Shown piece after piece: positions 44,182 through 51,802 of a DNA stretch of 64,000 bases (positions within the stretch are counted from its first letter, which is position 1; each line of letters begins with the position of its first letter). Source of the DNA: JANXSF01 sp043745195 (GTDB lineage: Bacteria; Acidobacteriota; Terriglobia; Bryobacterales; Bryobacteraceae); contig JAYTTF010000055.1 of assembly GCA_043745195.1 (NCBI GenBank), forward strand, positions 16,998 through 80,997, read 5' to 3'. Below the pieces are notes generated by a model. That model searched no databases and was not told the DNA's origin. It was given only the letters and a program-made list of their open reading frames with translations. Position numbers and translations under genes: made by a program.

Positions 44182-44190
44182 GGTCTGTAC

Positions 44191-44219
44191 TTACAATTCT
44201 ATCCAAATTGTTTTATCCT
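44191..44219 (+). promoter_or_regulatory. Promoter of the CBM9-like gene
   Basis: TTACAA (44191-44196), a 17-base spacer and TATCCT (44214-44219). The -10 ends 7 bases before the ATG at 44227, consistent with a leaderless message. Confidence 0.45.
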
Positions 44220-44226
44220 CTGGACA

Positions 44227-44988
44227 ATGTTCCGCTTGTTTCTTGTTGTACCTATCGTCGCTGTTGCCAGTTATGGGCAGCTTCCCAAACACTACACGTG
44301 TCTTAAAACCAACTCGCCAATAAAAATTGACGGCAAGATCAATGACAAACAATGGAAGCGAGCAGATTGGACCGATTGGTTCGTCGACATTGAAGGTGAC
44401 ACCAAACCGAAGCCCCGATTCAAGACTCGCGTAAAAATGCTTTGGGATGACCAATATTTTTACATTGCCGCTGAGTTGGAAGAGCCCCATGTTTGGGCCA
44501 CCCTTACCGAGCATGATTCCGTGATTTTTCATGACAACGATTTTGAGGTCTTCCTGAACCCCACCGCAGATACAAATAACTATTTTGAGTTTGAGATGAA
44601 TGCACTGAATACAGGTTGGGATCTGTTTCTTCCCAAGCCTTACAACAAGGGCGGGAAGGCCGATAACGGATGGACCATACCAGGGTTGAAGACGGCCGTT
44701 AACATCCAAGGGTCACTGAATAAGTCGCAAGACAAAGATCACGGATGGACATTGGAAATTGCTTTTCCATGGGATGGATTTCGCCATCAAACTTTCGTAG
44801 CTTCTCGCCCCAAGCAAGGCGAGGAGTGGCGAATTAACTTTTCCCGTGTGGAATGGAAGCATACCATCGTCAATGGAAAGTATGAAAAAATACCCAAAAC
44901 TCCCGAGGACAATTGGGTTTGGTCGCCCCAGGGAGTTGTAAACATGCACGTCCCGGAAAAATGGGGATTCGTTCGTTTTTCTCCTTAA
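44227..44988 (+). CDS. Secreted carbohydrate-binding family 9-like protein
   Basis: 253 residues from the ATG at 44227, with a signal peptide (LFLVVPIVAVASYGQ). The rest is one CBM9-like beta sandwich: IDGKINDKQWKRADWTDWFV, KMLWDDQYFYIAAELEEPHV, IFHDNDFEVFLNPTADTNNY, EFEMNALNTGWDLF, LEIAFPWDGFRH. It is a stand-alone module without a catalytic domain; such proteins are common in Bacteroidetes and Acidobacteria and may bind sugars. The upstream 28 codons of the open frame lie in the promoter and were excluded. Confidence 0.87.
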   Translation: MFRLFLVVPIVAVASYGQLPKHYTCLKTNSPIKIDGKINDKQWKRADWTDWFVDIEGDTKPKPRFKTRVKMLWDDQYFYIAAELEEPHVWATLTEHDSVIFHDNDFEVFLNPTADTNNYFEFEMNALNTGWDLFLPKPYNKGGKADNGWTIPGLKTAVNIQGSLNKSQDKDHGWTLEIAFPWDGFRHQTFVASRPKQGEEWRINFSRVEWKHTIVNGKYEKIPKTPEDNWVWSPQGVVNMHVPEKWGFVRFSP

Positions 44989-45034
44989 AACAAGCGCGAA
45001 ACGGACTCTCTTCGGCGAAGCCACAGATTGTTTC
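44987..45034 (-). repeat. Dispersed palindromic repeat, inverted copy of 11798-11847
   Basis: Lies immediately after the CBM9 gene stop. Its reverse complement shares TTCGCCGAAG...GCGCTTGTTT with the copy at 11.8 kb. It may serve as a 3' hairpin for the CBM9 mRNA. Confidence 0.55.
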
Positions 45035-45040
45035 TTCAAA

Positions 45041-45308
45041 CCTAAAAACGGCAGTTGAGTTGATGACAGTACAAGAAAATGGCTAAAACAATTGGACTTG
45101 CCGTCATAGGAGCAGCGTTATGGCATCACCCAAATGGTGGGACTGAAGTGCGTAAAAAAGGTCGCCAAAGGGGACACGGTACCCAGGCCGATACGCCTAG
45201 AGTTCTATATGATTTCAATCGGAGTTCTGTCGCTTCAGGCCAGGGAACCATGTCCCCGTTTGGCTCGCGAAACCCAAATTATCAGGATAGTGAATTGCCA
45301 TTTCTGGT
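45041..45308. mobile_element. MITE-like element, long type, copy 1
   Basis: About 268 bases, 75-80% similar by eye to 45995-46264 throughout. It starts CCTAAAAACGGCAGTTGA, with a decayed right end (ATTGCCATTTCTGG) next to a TTAA at 45309. The left flank is CAAA, not TTAA, so this copy is more worn. It contains the nested inverted repeat at 45164-45264. No transposase frame is present. Confidence 0.7.
45164..45264. repeat. Nested inverted repeat inside MITE copy 1
   Basis: Two 26-27 base arms (45164-45189 and 45238-45264), complementary apart from a few differences and one indel, share the core GGGGACAYGGTWCCCWGGCC. The 101-base span recurs with the same length at 46119-46219. The arms could form a long cruciform or RNA hairpin. 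Confidence 0.7.
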
Positions 45309-45643
45309 TTAAATACACTACGGCCTTCCATCCATAACCAAATGGGTTGACTGAATTTCCCCTGTTGAAGCCGCCCACCACGAACGGCTCTGCCTGACAT
45401 ACAGGCTCGCTTGCTCCGGTAACCAACCGAAGCAAGCAACACAGGTTTTCCATCCAACCAACCCACTGGTATTTTTTTAGCTACCCGAATCGACGCGAGA
45501 GCTGGCTCACCTTACGGCGAGCGCTTTGAAAGAGCATTCTGGCCAGAATGTTTTTATCTCTAATTCCATGATAGCGGGTGGTGGCAAGCGTTCTGGAGTG
45601 AAGTAGTTGATAGGAAAGGGAAGAATAGGTTGTGACCGCCCTA
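45309..45643. other. Gene-free region between element copy 1 and the hydrolase fragment
   Basis: About 335 bases without a credible gene. A minus-strand frame (KPVLLASVGYRSKRACMSGR) is open across it but shows no recognisable domain. It may be degraded coding sequence. Confidence 0.3.
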
Positions 45644-45730
45644 GTTGCCCTTGATCGCTAGAGCGATTGCAGTGGGATTTTCATCGCGAGCAGCGCGTAC
45701 AAGTTCGGAAATGTGATTCTCGCCTGGGAT
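45644..45730 (-). pseudogene. Duplicate of the 3' end of the PHP/hydrolase gene
   Basis: This 87-base stretch matches 46711-46806, the 3' end of the gene at 46711-48681, with a 6-base in-frame deletion and about six substitutions. On the minus strand it still reads PGENHISELVRAARDENPTA. Only the tail is present, with no upstream domain, so it is a duplicated fragment. Confidence 0.75.
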
Positions 45731-45975
45731 TTAGAGCAATGGGTTTCTGGAAGGGAAGTGCAGATTCTTGGCCGTGAGTACGTTGGTCACTGCGAATAAC
45801 TGCATTGGGTTGCTTTTAGATGTTTTGGGTTCGTTTTTGTAATAAATCCCCGAGCTCGTCAAAGGTTTTCTCAGTGTCCGACCCCTTTTGGGTGTAGTAT
45901 TCTGTGCATCAAATCCTTCGTTGTTCATAACGCAGGGCATTGAAATCGTTAATTAATGAAAGAAGGAGTATATCT
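45731..45975. other. Gene-free region upstream of an interrupted gene
   Basis: About 245 bases with no convincing coding frame. It probably holds the old promoter of the interrupted gene starting at 45976 (note TAATTAATGAAAG just before the AAGGAG). Confidence 0.3.
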
Positions 45976-45994
45976 ATGAAATGTTTTTTCTTAA

Positions 45995-46264
45995 CCTAAA
46001 AACGGCAGCTGAGTTGGTAACTGTACAACGAAGGGGCTTAAAAACATTGAACTTGCAGTCATAGGATCAGCGCAATAGCATCACCCAAAGGGTTAGACTG
46101 AAGTGCGTAAAAAAGGTCGCCAAAGGGGACACGGTACCCAGGCCGCTACGCCGAGAGCTCTATAGGATTTCCTTTAGAGTTCTGTTGCTTCAGGCCAGGG
46201 AACCATGTCCCCGTTTGGCTTGCGATACCCAGATCTTGGAGACAGTCAACTGCCGTTTCTAGGA
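45995..46264. mobile_element. MITE-like element, long type, copy 2
   Basis: 270 bases flanked by perfect TTAA on both sides (45991-45994 and 46265-46268). The ends are inverted: CCTAAAAACGGCAGCTGA on the left and AACTGCCGTTTCTAGGA on the right. The nested inverted repeat is at 46119-46219. It lies four codons after the initiator Met of the split gene. There is no transposase, so it would depend on an enzyme in trans. Confidence 0.8.
46119..46219. repeat. Nested inverted repeat inside MITE copy 2
   Basis: Arms 46119-46144 and 46193-46219 have the same spacing and core as in copy 1. The arms are better conserved than the 48-base centre, which suggests that the arms are what is maintained. Confidence 0.7.
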
Positions 46265-46710
46265 TTAAGGACTTGGCAGTTGGATGCATTTCCATAAGCG
46301 CAACGGGCGCAACTTTAACTTTTACGAGTGGCTGCAACAGTTGGGCTGCGGCGGGTCCTGGCTTGGCTTGTGACCTACGACAACTGCTACAACGTTTGAA
46401 GCCCCTATCGTTTACTTCGGTTTCGTTTGGGCAACTAAGGATTCTTTTAACCAAGTCCAAGTGTTCAATAGAACTAATGTGCTAGCAATTTACACAGGCG
46501 GTAATTTCGCTAATGATTACGCGAACATTATCGCTGGCTCTGGGGAACAATACACTAGGATCGTTTTGCCGGTGGCAGCCGCCAGTTGTGGCTGGGCGAT
46601 CTGGCGAATCCGTAGAAAACAGTCTTCCAGCCGCATTTAGGTTCAAGTCAAAAAACCAGGTTGTAACCGGAAAGCTCTGCGCGAAATCATTCGATTTGAA
46701 AGCGAGTCTG

Positions 46711-48681
46711 TTAGTCGCCCTTGATCGCTTTCACTACAGCGATTGCAGTGGGGTCTTCATCGCGAGCAGCGCGTACAATTTCGGAAATGTGATTTTCGCC
46801 TGGGATATACATCAAGTTTGCACCAACGCCAGCCTTTTGCAGAGCGGCATGGAACTGTCGGGCTTGCAGTGGCAACGTCAGGTAATCCCATTGGCCATAG
46901 GCGGTGAGGAACGGTGGCAGCCCGGGCTTGACGTGAACCATGGGCCCAGCTTGCTTGCGTACTTCGAAATCTGTGCCGAAGACATTTTCAAACCCATCGC
47001 CAATTTCATACACTCCGCTAATGGAAATCACTTGGCGAATGTTGGTGGATGAAAGCCCTTGTTTTTTCAAATAACTGGCATCGGAGGCAAGTAAGGAGAC
47101 CAGATGCCCTCCGGCGGAATGACCCATGATAGTGATGCGCTTGGGGTCTCCGCCGAACTCCGCCGCATGGGCCACTGTCCAGGCGAAGGCCGCAGCGGTA
47201 TCTTCAATTTGGGCCGGATGCTGATGCTTCGGGGCCAAGCGGTAACTAGGCACCACCACAGCGATTCCTTCCTTGGCAAAGCGATTGGCGAAGGCTGGAT
47301 ATTGACTGCGATCACCACCTTTCCATGCGCCGCCGTGCACAAAGAACAACACAGGCAGGTTTGTTTTGCCCTTTGGTGTGTAAACATCCAGCTTATGCTT
47401 GGCCGCATCGTCCGCCGCGCCTTGGACATATTCAATTTCCTTGGTGATGGTTACGTCGCTGGAAATTGTCGAGGGCGGCAAGCGTAAATCGTCCGCTGTA
47501 GGCGCTTTCACGAAGACGGGGTTGCCGTAAATCCAGGGACGCTCCTCTCCATCCACGCTCAACCAGGCTTCCAAACGGTAAGTCCCAACAGCCTTGGCGT
47601 CGTAAAGAATCCGATCTCCCTGACCGTCGGCAATTTGTTTGCCGTTGTGAAAGATCTTCCAATGCGCCGGGATTGGCAGAAGTCCAATTAGCTTGGTTGA
47701 ACCGGTGTTGGGAATGCGGTCACCCATTTCATAAACACCCAAATTATTTTGCGCGCTGAAATAGAAGCCAGTGGGATCGCAAAGCCAGTCATGAGCCACA
47801 TAAGCGCGGCCCTCTTTTAGGGATTTGCGAATGGCAGATTCGGTAAGTGTTGGGGCCAGGATATGGGTGGTCACATCGCGAAAGCTGATTTCGTAAGGAT
47901 CAAATACCGTCCCTTCATAAACCTGATTGCGGTGTGCATCGTTCGCCGCAATTCCAACAAACGGGCCGGTTCCCGTTTCCTTATCCCAACGGGCGAATAG
48001 TTCGGGCCAATAGTCCTGATGAGCTCCGAACATTTCCGCAGGATAGTTTTTCTGACGTTCAACCAGGCTAGCCCATTCAGCCGGCTTTTTCATGGCGGCT
48101 TTGAAGTAATCGTAGAACTCAGTTTCGTCCTTAGCGTCGGCGTGGCGATTGTAAATTTCCAGGCCCACGTAGCCAATAGACGACTTTTCCGGCACTTCCT
48201 CTAAATGGGATAGCACCAGCAAATCGCCATCGGGCGATGGCCAGCGCAGTTGGTGGCCTTCATCTTCTGAGCCGGCAATGAACAGAACACCATCGTGCAT
48301 GCCGGTCCAGGCTGTCGGCTTGGGACCGCGATGATCCGTGGAAAGCACCACGTTCACTTCGGCTTTTTTAGCAGCTTCCAAAACTTGAGCCTTGGTGCCT
48401 TGCGTGTGGTCGGCGTCTTCGGCATGGACGTGCATCACCGCGCGAAAATCCTGGTAAAGAGTCAAGGCAGGAAGTGTTTTGCGAGCCTTGGCAAATTCCG
48501 TACGAGCCTGGTTCACAGCGGCAAGACGAGCCGGATGGATCCGCTCCATGGTGGATCGTTTGCGGAATGCTTTACCCTCGCGATTTACTGGCGTTGGAGT
48601 TTGGCTGGAAACAAGGATGGCCGCAGCCGTTAGCAGAGCGGCGAAGGAAACGGTACGAGTCACGCTAGTTCTTTTCGACAA
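46711..48681 (-). CDS. PHP-type phosphoesterase fused to alpha/beta hydrolase, exported
   Basis: 656 residues with an N-terminal leader (SFAALLTAAAILVSSQT). Domain 1 (about 70-390) is PHP-like: AVMHVHAEDADHTQG with the HxH pair, VVLSTDHRG, IGIAANDAHRNQ-type GIAANDAH. Domain 2 (about 410-656) is a BD-FAE/esterase-lipase hydrolase: LFFVHGGAWKGGDRSQYPAF, IMGHSAGGHL with the nucleophile Ser, and PGENHISEIV with the catalytic His. The substrate is unknown. Combining a metal phosphoesterase with a serine esterase is unusual. It is the last gene of the 50.4-46.7 kb operon and overlaps the methyltransferase by 17 bases. Confidence 0.8.
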   Translation of the reverse strand: MSKRTSVTRTVSFAALLTAAAILVSSQTPTPVNREGKAFRKRSTMERIHPARLAAVNQARTEFAKARKTLPALTLYQDFRAVMHVHAEDADHTQGTKAQVLEAAKKAEVNVVLSTDHRGPKPTAWTGMHDGVLFIAGSEDEGHQLRWPSPDGDLLVLSHLEEVPEKSSIGYVGLEIYNRHADAKDETEFYDYFKAAMKKPAEWASLVERQKNYPAEMFGAHQDYWPELFARWDKETGTGPFVGIAANDAHRNQVYEGTVFDPYEISFRDVTTHILAPTLTESAIRKSLKEGRAYVAHDWLCDPTGFYFSAQNNLGVYEMGDRIPNTGSTKLIGLLPIPAHWKIFHNGKQIADGQGDRILYDAKAVGTYRLEAWLSVDGEERPWIYGNPVFVKAPTADDLRLPPSTISSDVTITKEIEYVQGAADDAAKHKLDVYTPKGKTNLPVLFFVHGGAWKGGDRSQYPAFANRFAKEGIAVVVPSYRLAPKHQHPAQIEDTAAAFAWTVAHAAEFGGDPKRITIMGHSAGGHLVSLLASDASYLKKQGLSSTNIRQVISISGVYEIGDGFENVFGTDFEVRKQAGPMVHVKPGLPPFLTAYGQWDYLTLPLQARQFHAALQKAGVGANLMYIPGENHISEIVRAARDEDPTAIAVVKAIKGD

Positions 48682-49201
48682 CGTAGAGGTAGATCTTGTG
48701 CATGCGATTATGCGCGAAGACCTCTTCTGTCATTTGGGGCTTCCAACCCTTCACTGGATAGTCATGCGAAACCACACGGGTACCGGGCTTCAGGCTTTGC
48801 TCCAATTTGGGGCGAAGCGTTTCGTTGGCAGAAGTGGTTAAGTAAAGCGTAACCACATCGGCCGGGCTAAGATCGACAGTCATGGCATCGGCCTTCAACA
48901 CCTGCGCACGATTGCGTAATCCGAGTTTATTCAGGATGTCTGTAGCAGATTGGGCCAATTTGGGAGAAATCTCAATCCCTACAGCTTTGGCCCCAAATTT
49001 TTGAACTGCGGTAACCAGAATTCGACCATCCCCACAGCCAATGTCGTAAACCATCTCACCGCGCTTCAGTTGGGAAACTTCCAGCATGCGATCAATGATG
49101 TCCTGGGGCGATGGAACGTAGGGGGCTAATTGATTGGATGGGGTTTGAGCAAGAACGAACGAACTCAATAAAAAAGAAAGGATAGTTGTTTGTAACTTCA
49201 T
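48665..49201 (-). CDS. Class I SAM-dependent methyltransferase with signal peptide
   Basis: 178 residues. A clear signal peptide (MKLQTTILSFLLSSFVLAQT) precedes a Rossmann methyltransferase core: MVYDIGCGDGRILVTAVQKF (SAM loop), AVGIEISPKLAQ, VLKADAMTVDL, ADVVTLYLTTSANETLRPKL and PGTRVVSHDYPVKGW. The pattern resembles DOT1-like/protein-methyltransferase proteins seen in Acidobacteria. SAM is not expected outside the cytoplasm, so either the leader is a membrane anchor or the cofactor is different. It lies 2 bases after the upstream gene. Confidence 0.83.
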   Translation of the reverse strand: MKLQTTILSFLLSSFVLAQTPSNQLAPYVPSPQDIIDRMLEVSQLKRGEMVYDIGCGDGRILVTAVQKFGAKAVGIEISPKLAQSATDILNKLGLRNRAQVLKADAMTVDLSPADVVTLYLTTSANETLRPKLEQSLKPGTRVVSHDYPVKGWKPQMTEEVFAHNRMHKIYLYVVEKN

Positions 49202-49203
49202 AT

Positions 49204-50445
49204 TTACTGCCCTCCGCCGGCAGCGGCAGCGGTGCGATTGTTCTTTTGCTTCACAATACTCTCAACCATTGTTGATGTGGCAAACCACAGATCTCTGGGC
49301 TTTGAAATGGTAAATTCCTGACCTTTGAAATACTTCACGGCGTGGGAAATGGCGTCCTTCCATGGAGCGGCTTGTGGAAACAAGTTGTAATTCAAGTAAT
49401 ACACCGGGTAGGTCAATTCGCCCAACTCCTTCAAAACATCTGGTTCAATCTTAGAATCCACCATCGCTTTGGGTCCTGCAAACACGATGGCATCTGGCCG
49501 GTCAGTCTTGGAAAGCTCAGACTGAACCAAGCTGGAAAGGAAAGTGATTTCACCTTTCTTATTCCCCAATCGTGTTAAGTCAACCGTTGCCAGCTTCACT
49601 TTACTAACAGCCTCCCCCAAGCTGGGGAAATCAATACTATCGGCATTTTCCTGACGGAACAAAATACGTTGCTCATGTAAATTAAAGGCGACCAGGGAAA
49701 ATTTAGCGATCCTTGGATCGCGGAAGATACTGCGCAAAATGGATACCAGCGCTGTAATGTCGTGCGGACGCATGGTGGCCGAAGCTGCATTTTGCGGAGC
49801 ATAGTTCAGTAAAACCTTCACGTTTATAGGTGCTTCCGAAGCTCTGTCCACTCCGGGTTCTTCGCGAAAATACTCAAATTCAACCGGCCTGATCTCCGAC
49901 TGAGGTATCGCTACAGTAAGTGACGTGTCTTTGGGCGGCAAGGTTGCCTCAACATCCCAGTAATATGAGCAAACTCTTTCGGCTCGATCCCTCATTAGCC
50001 AATCGACGTGATACTTACCGGCACCCAGGTCGAAAGCACCCTCAAGGCTGGCTTCTCCCCTGGCGTCCTCTTCAATGGCAGGAACCTTAACGCGTTGAAT
50101 AAAGTAGGCAGGCTCTTCAGATTTGTCCTTGGCGGTTACTCGGAACAAAATAGTGAGTAAATTCTCGGACCCGGCGAGTTCCTTAAATGGAACTGCTACT
50201 TCAAAGCCGGAATGGAACTTAAGGTCGAAACCGAGTGGAGCTTTTGCAGGTGTAACGGTGCAAGGAAGATCTTTGCGAACCTCCTGCATTTCCAGCACAG
50301 CCGAATCGGTAGGAATGATGCGAACCATGCTGCCTGCTGGACCCATAGCGGTTTGGCCATGTAAAACGGGAGTGCACAGTGAGAGTGGAAAGGCTAAGGC
50401 CAGAAGCAACTTCGCCGAAATGGCTTTGAAACTCTGCTTTACCAT
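49204..50445 (-). CDS. Secreted acidobacterial protein of unknown function, vWA-like
   Basis: 413 residues with a signal peptide (LLLALAFPLSLCTPVLHGQT). The first half is beta-rich with a GxAxLEGxFDLGxGKY-type segment (GEASLEGAFDLGAGKYHVDW). The second half alternates helices and strands in a von Willebrand-A-like manner (DITALVSILRSIFRDPRIAK, FSLVAFNLHEQRILFRQ, RPDAIVFAGPKAM). The MIDAS DxSxS motif is not obvious. The C-terminus is Ala/Gly-rich. A GGGAG Shine-Dalgarno precedes the ATG. It is the first gene of the operon with the methyltransferase and PHP/hydrolase genes. Confidence 0.55.
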   Translation of the reverse strand: MVKQSFKAISAKLLLALAFPLSLCTPVLHGQTAMGPAGSMVRIIPTDSAVLEMQEVRKDLPCTVTPAKAPLGFDLKFHSGFEVAVPFKELAGSENLLTILFRVTAKDKSEEPAYFIQRVKVPAIEEDARGEASLEGAFDLGAGKYHVDWLMRDRAERVCSYYWDVEATLPPKDTSLTVAIPQSEIRPVEFEYFREEPGVDRASEAPINVKVLLNYAPQNAASATMRPHDITALVSILRSIFRDPRIAKFSLVAFNLHEQRILFRQENADSIDFPSLGEAVSKVKLATVDLTRLGNKKGEITFLSSLVQSELSKTDRPDAIVFAGPKAMVDSKIEPDVLKELGELTYPVYYLNYNLFPQAAPWKDAISHAVKYFKGQEFTISKPRDLWFATSTMVESIVKQKNNRTAAAAGGGQ

Positions 50446-50641
50446 CCGCAGGATCTCCCTTTTGAGAATGCGCGGTTACCACTCAGTCACTAAATTCACT
50501 GTATTCCAAATCGGGGGGAGAGGAGTGAATATTTCGCACAGTGTGGCTGCTCGTATTATCTACCAAATTTGGAAGCATTGGAACTGAAAAATTCAATTTG
50601 AAGGAAAATTCACAAAAACGATCGTTCCCAACATTCCGCTG

Positions 50642-50650
50642 TGCTACATT
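50642..50650 (+). promoter_or_regulatory. Extended -10 promoter of ssb
   Basis: TGCTACATT, an extended -10, ends exactly 6 bases before the ssb ATG at 50657. There is no Shine-Dalgarno, so transcription should begin at or next to the start codon. Confidence 0.6.
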
Positions 50651-50656
50651 GCCAAT

Positions 50657-51169
50657 ATGGCGAGAAGCGTTAATAAAGTAATTCTGGTTGGCAATTTGGG
50701 CCGCGATGCGGAGACGAAGTTCACCCCGTCCGGTGTGGCACGAACCAATTTTTCAATAGCCACCACCAGAAGGTGGAAAGATCAAACCACCGGTGAGTGG
50801 AAAGACGAGACCGATTGGCACAACGTCACTTTGTGGCGCAGTGAGAACCTGGCGAACTACCTGTTGAAAGGCAAGCAGGTCTACATTGAAGGCCGCCTGC
50901 AGACTCGCAGCTATGAAGATAAGGACGGCAAGAAGGTTTACGCAACCGATGTAGTAGCCGATGAGGTTATTCTTCTTGGCGGTCGTGGTGAGGGCGAAGG
51001 TGGCGGTGGAGGCGGATTCCAGCAGGATCGCGGTGCTGCTTCGGAGCGGAGCGGCGGGCCGGTATCCATGCCCCGTAGCGCAATGGGTGCGCAGCGGGCA
51101 CCGCAAGCAGCCGCAGCACCATCGGATAGTTTCGATCAGGGCATTACCGACGACGACGTTCCTTTTTAA
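50657..51169 (+). CDS. ssb: Single-stranded DNA-binding protein
   Basis: Coats single-stranded DNA in replication, repair and recombination. It has 170 residues. The OB fold starts MARSVNKVILVGNLGRDAET and continues WHNVTLWRSENLANYLLKGK and VYIEGRLQTRSYEDKDGKK. A Gly-rich linker follows from about 115. The acidic tip DDDVPF that binds partner proteins closes the protein. Complete and typical. A LexA-HTH protein follows 45 bases downstream. Confidence 0.97.
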   Translation: MARSVNKVILVGNLGRDAETKFTPSGVARTNFSIATTRRWKDQTTGEWKDETDWHNVTLWRSENLANYLLKGKQVYIEGRLQTRSYEDKDGKKVYATDVVADEVILLGGRGEGEGGGGGGFQQDRGAASERSGGPVSMPRSAMGAQRAPQAAAAPSDSFDQGITDDDVPF

Positions 51170-51214
51170 TCGGGGAATCGTAAATAGTGTAAGCGCTATC
51201 CTGCTTAATTCAGA

Positions 51215-51775
51215 ATGGGTAAACCCGTTACATTCGTCGAACGGCTTTGCGCTCACGCACTGTCATTTGGTGCTCAATCGTTAGCGGTGGAGTACAAGGA
51301 AGGCCGTCTATGGATCTTCGCCAATCTAGACGGCAACAGCATCAAGATTGCCGACTATGAAAGCTCCAGCGCCAATGCGAAAGAGTTGCTTAAGGACCTC
51401 TCCGCCGCAGCCAAGAGACCCATTCGTGCTGTTATCGGTGGGCAGGTTTGTATTCTCAAAGTGCGCGTCTTCGAAAGTTTTGGCGAAGACGCCTTCGAGG
51501 TTATGATCGATCCGGCGCAAAAACTCGATCCGTCAATAGCACCTTCCTTCACAGCCAAACAGGGCCAATATCTGGCATTTATCTACCACTACGAGAAGAT
51601 TCACCGTCAGGCACCGGCTGAGTCGGATTTGGAGCGCTACTTCCGGGTTTCCCCTCCATCGATTCACGAAATGATAAAAACCCTGGAGCGCAACGGCTTC
51701 ATCGAAAAAACACCCGGGCAAGCGCGATCCATCCGTCTCCTGGTCCGCCCGGAGCATCTGCCGAGATTGGGATAG
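51215..51775 (+). CDS. Protein with C-terminal LexA-type DNA-binding domain
   Basis: 186 residues. The first 115 form an unrecognised alpha/beta domain (FVERLCAHALSFGAQSLAVE, RLWIFANLDGNSIKIADYES). The last 70 match the LexA N-terminal winged helix: TAKQGQYLAFIYHYEKIHRQ, APAESDLERYFRVSPPSIHE, MIKTLERNGFIEKTPGQARS. The S24 peptidase domain is absent. It could be a DNA-binding regulator that does not self-cleave. Position behind ssb hints at DNA-damage control, as inference. TATCCT ends 13 bases before the ATG. Confidence 0.75.
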   Translation: MGKPVTFVERLCAHALSFGAQSLAVEYKEGRLWIFANLDGNSIKIADYESSSANAKELLKDLSAAAKRPIRAVIGGQVCILKVRVFESFGEDAFEVMIDPAQKLDPSIAPSFTAKQGQYLAFIYHYEKIHRQAPAESDLERYFRVSPPSIHEMIKTLERNGFIEKTPGQARSIRLLVRPEHLPRLG

Positions 51776-51802
51776 ACGAGAAGTTCCGAACCTGGTTTGG
51801 CT

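Larger units (their letters stand above)
45976..46640 (+). pseudogene. Surface-protein gene split by the MITE and frameshifted
   Basis: A strong Shine-Dalgarno (AAGGAG, 45963-45968) and ATG at 45976 read MKCFF, then meet TTAA and the element at 45995-46264. Beyond the element the sequence reads in one frame ISATGATLTFTSGC and in another TTFEAPIVYFGFVWATKDSF, VQVFNRTNVLAIYTGGNF, ending near 46640 after an RIRRKQ basic cluster. The YFGFVWxTxDSFNxVxxFN pattern resembles PEP-CTERM/exosortase-dependent surface proteins (Npun_F0296-like), from memory. No functional product is expected. Confidence 0.55.

Noticed and set aside
46513..47052. 179-codon plus-strand frame
   Set aside because: Most of it is antisense to the PHP/hydrolase gene and it shows no recognisable domain.
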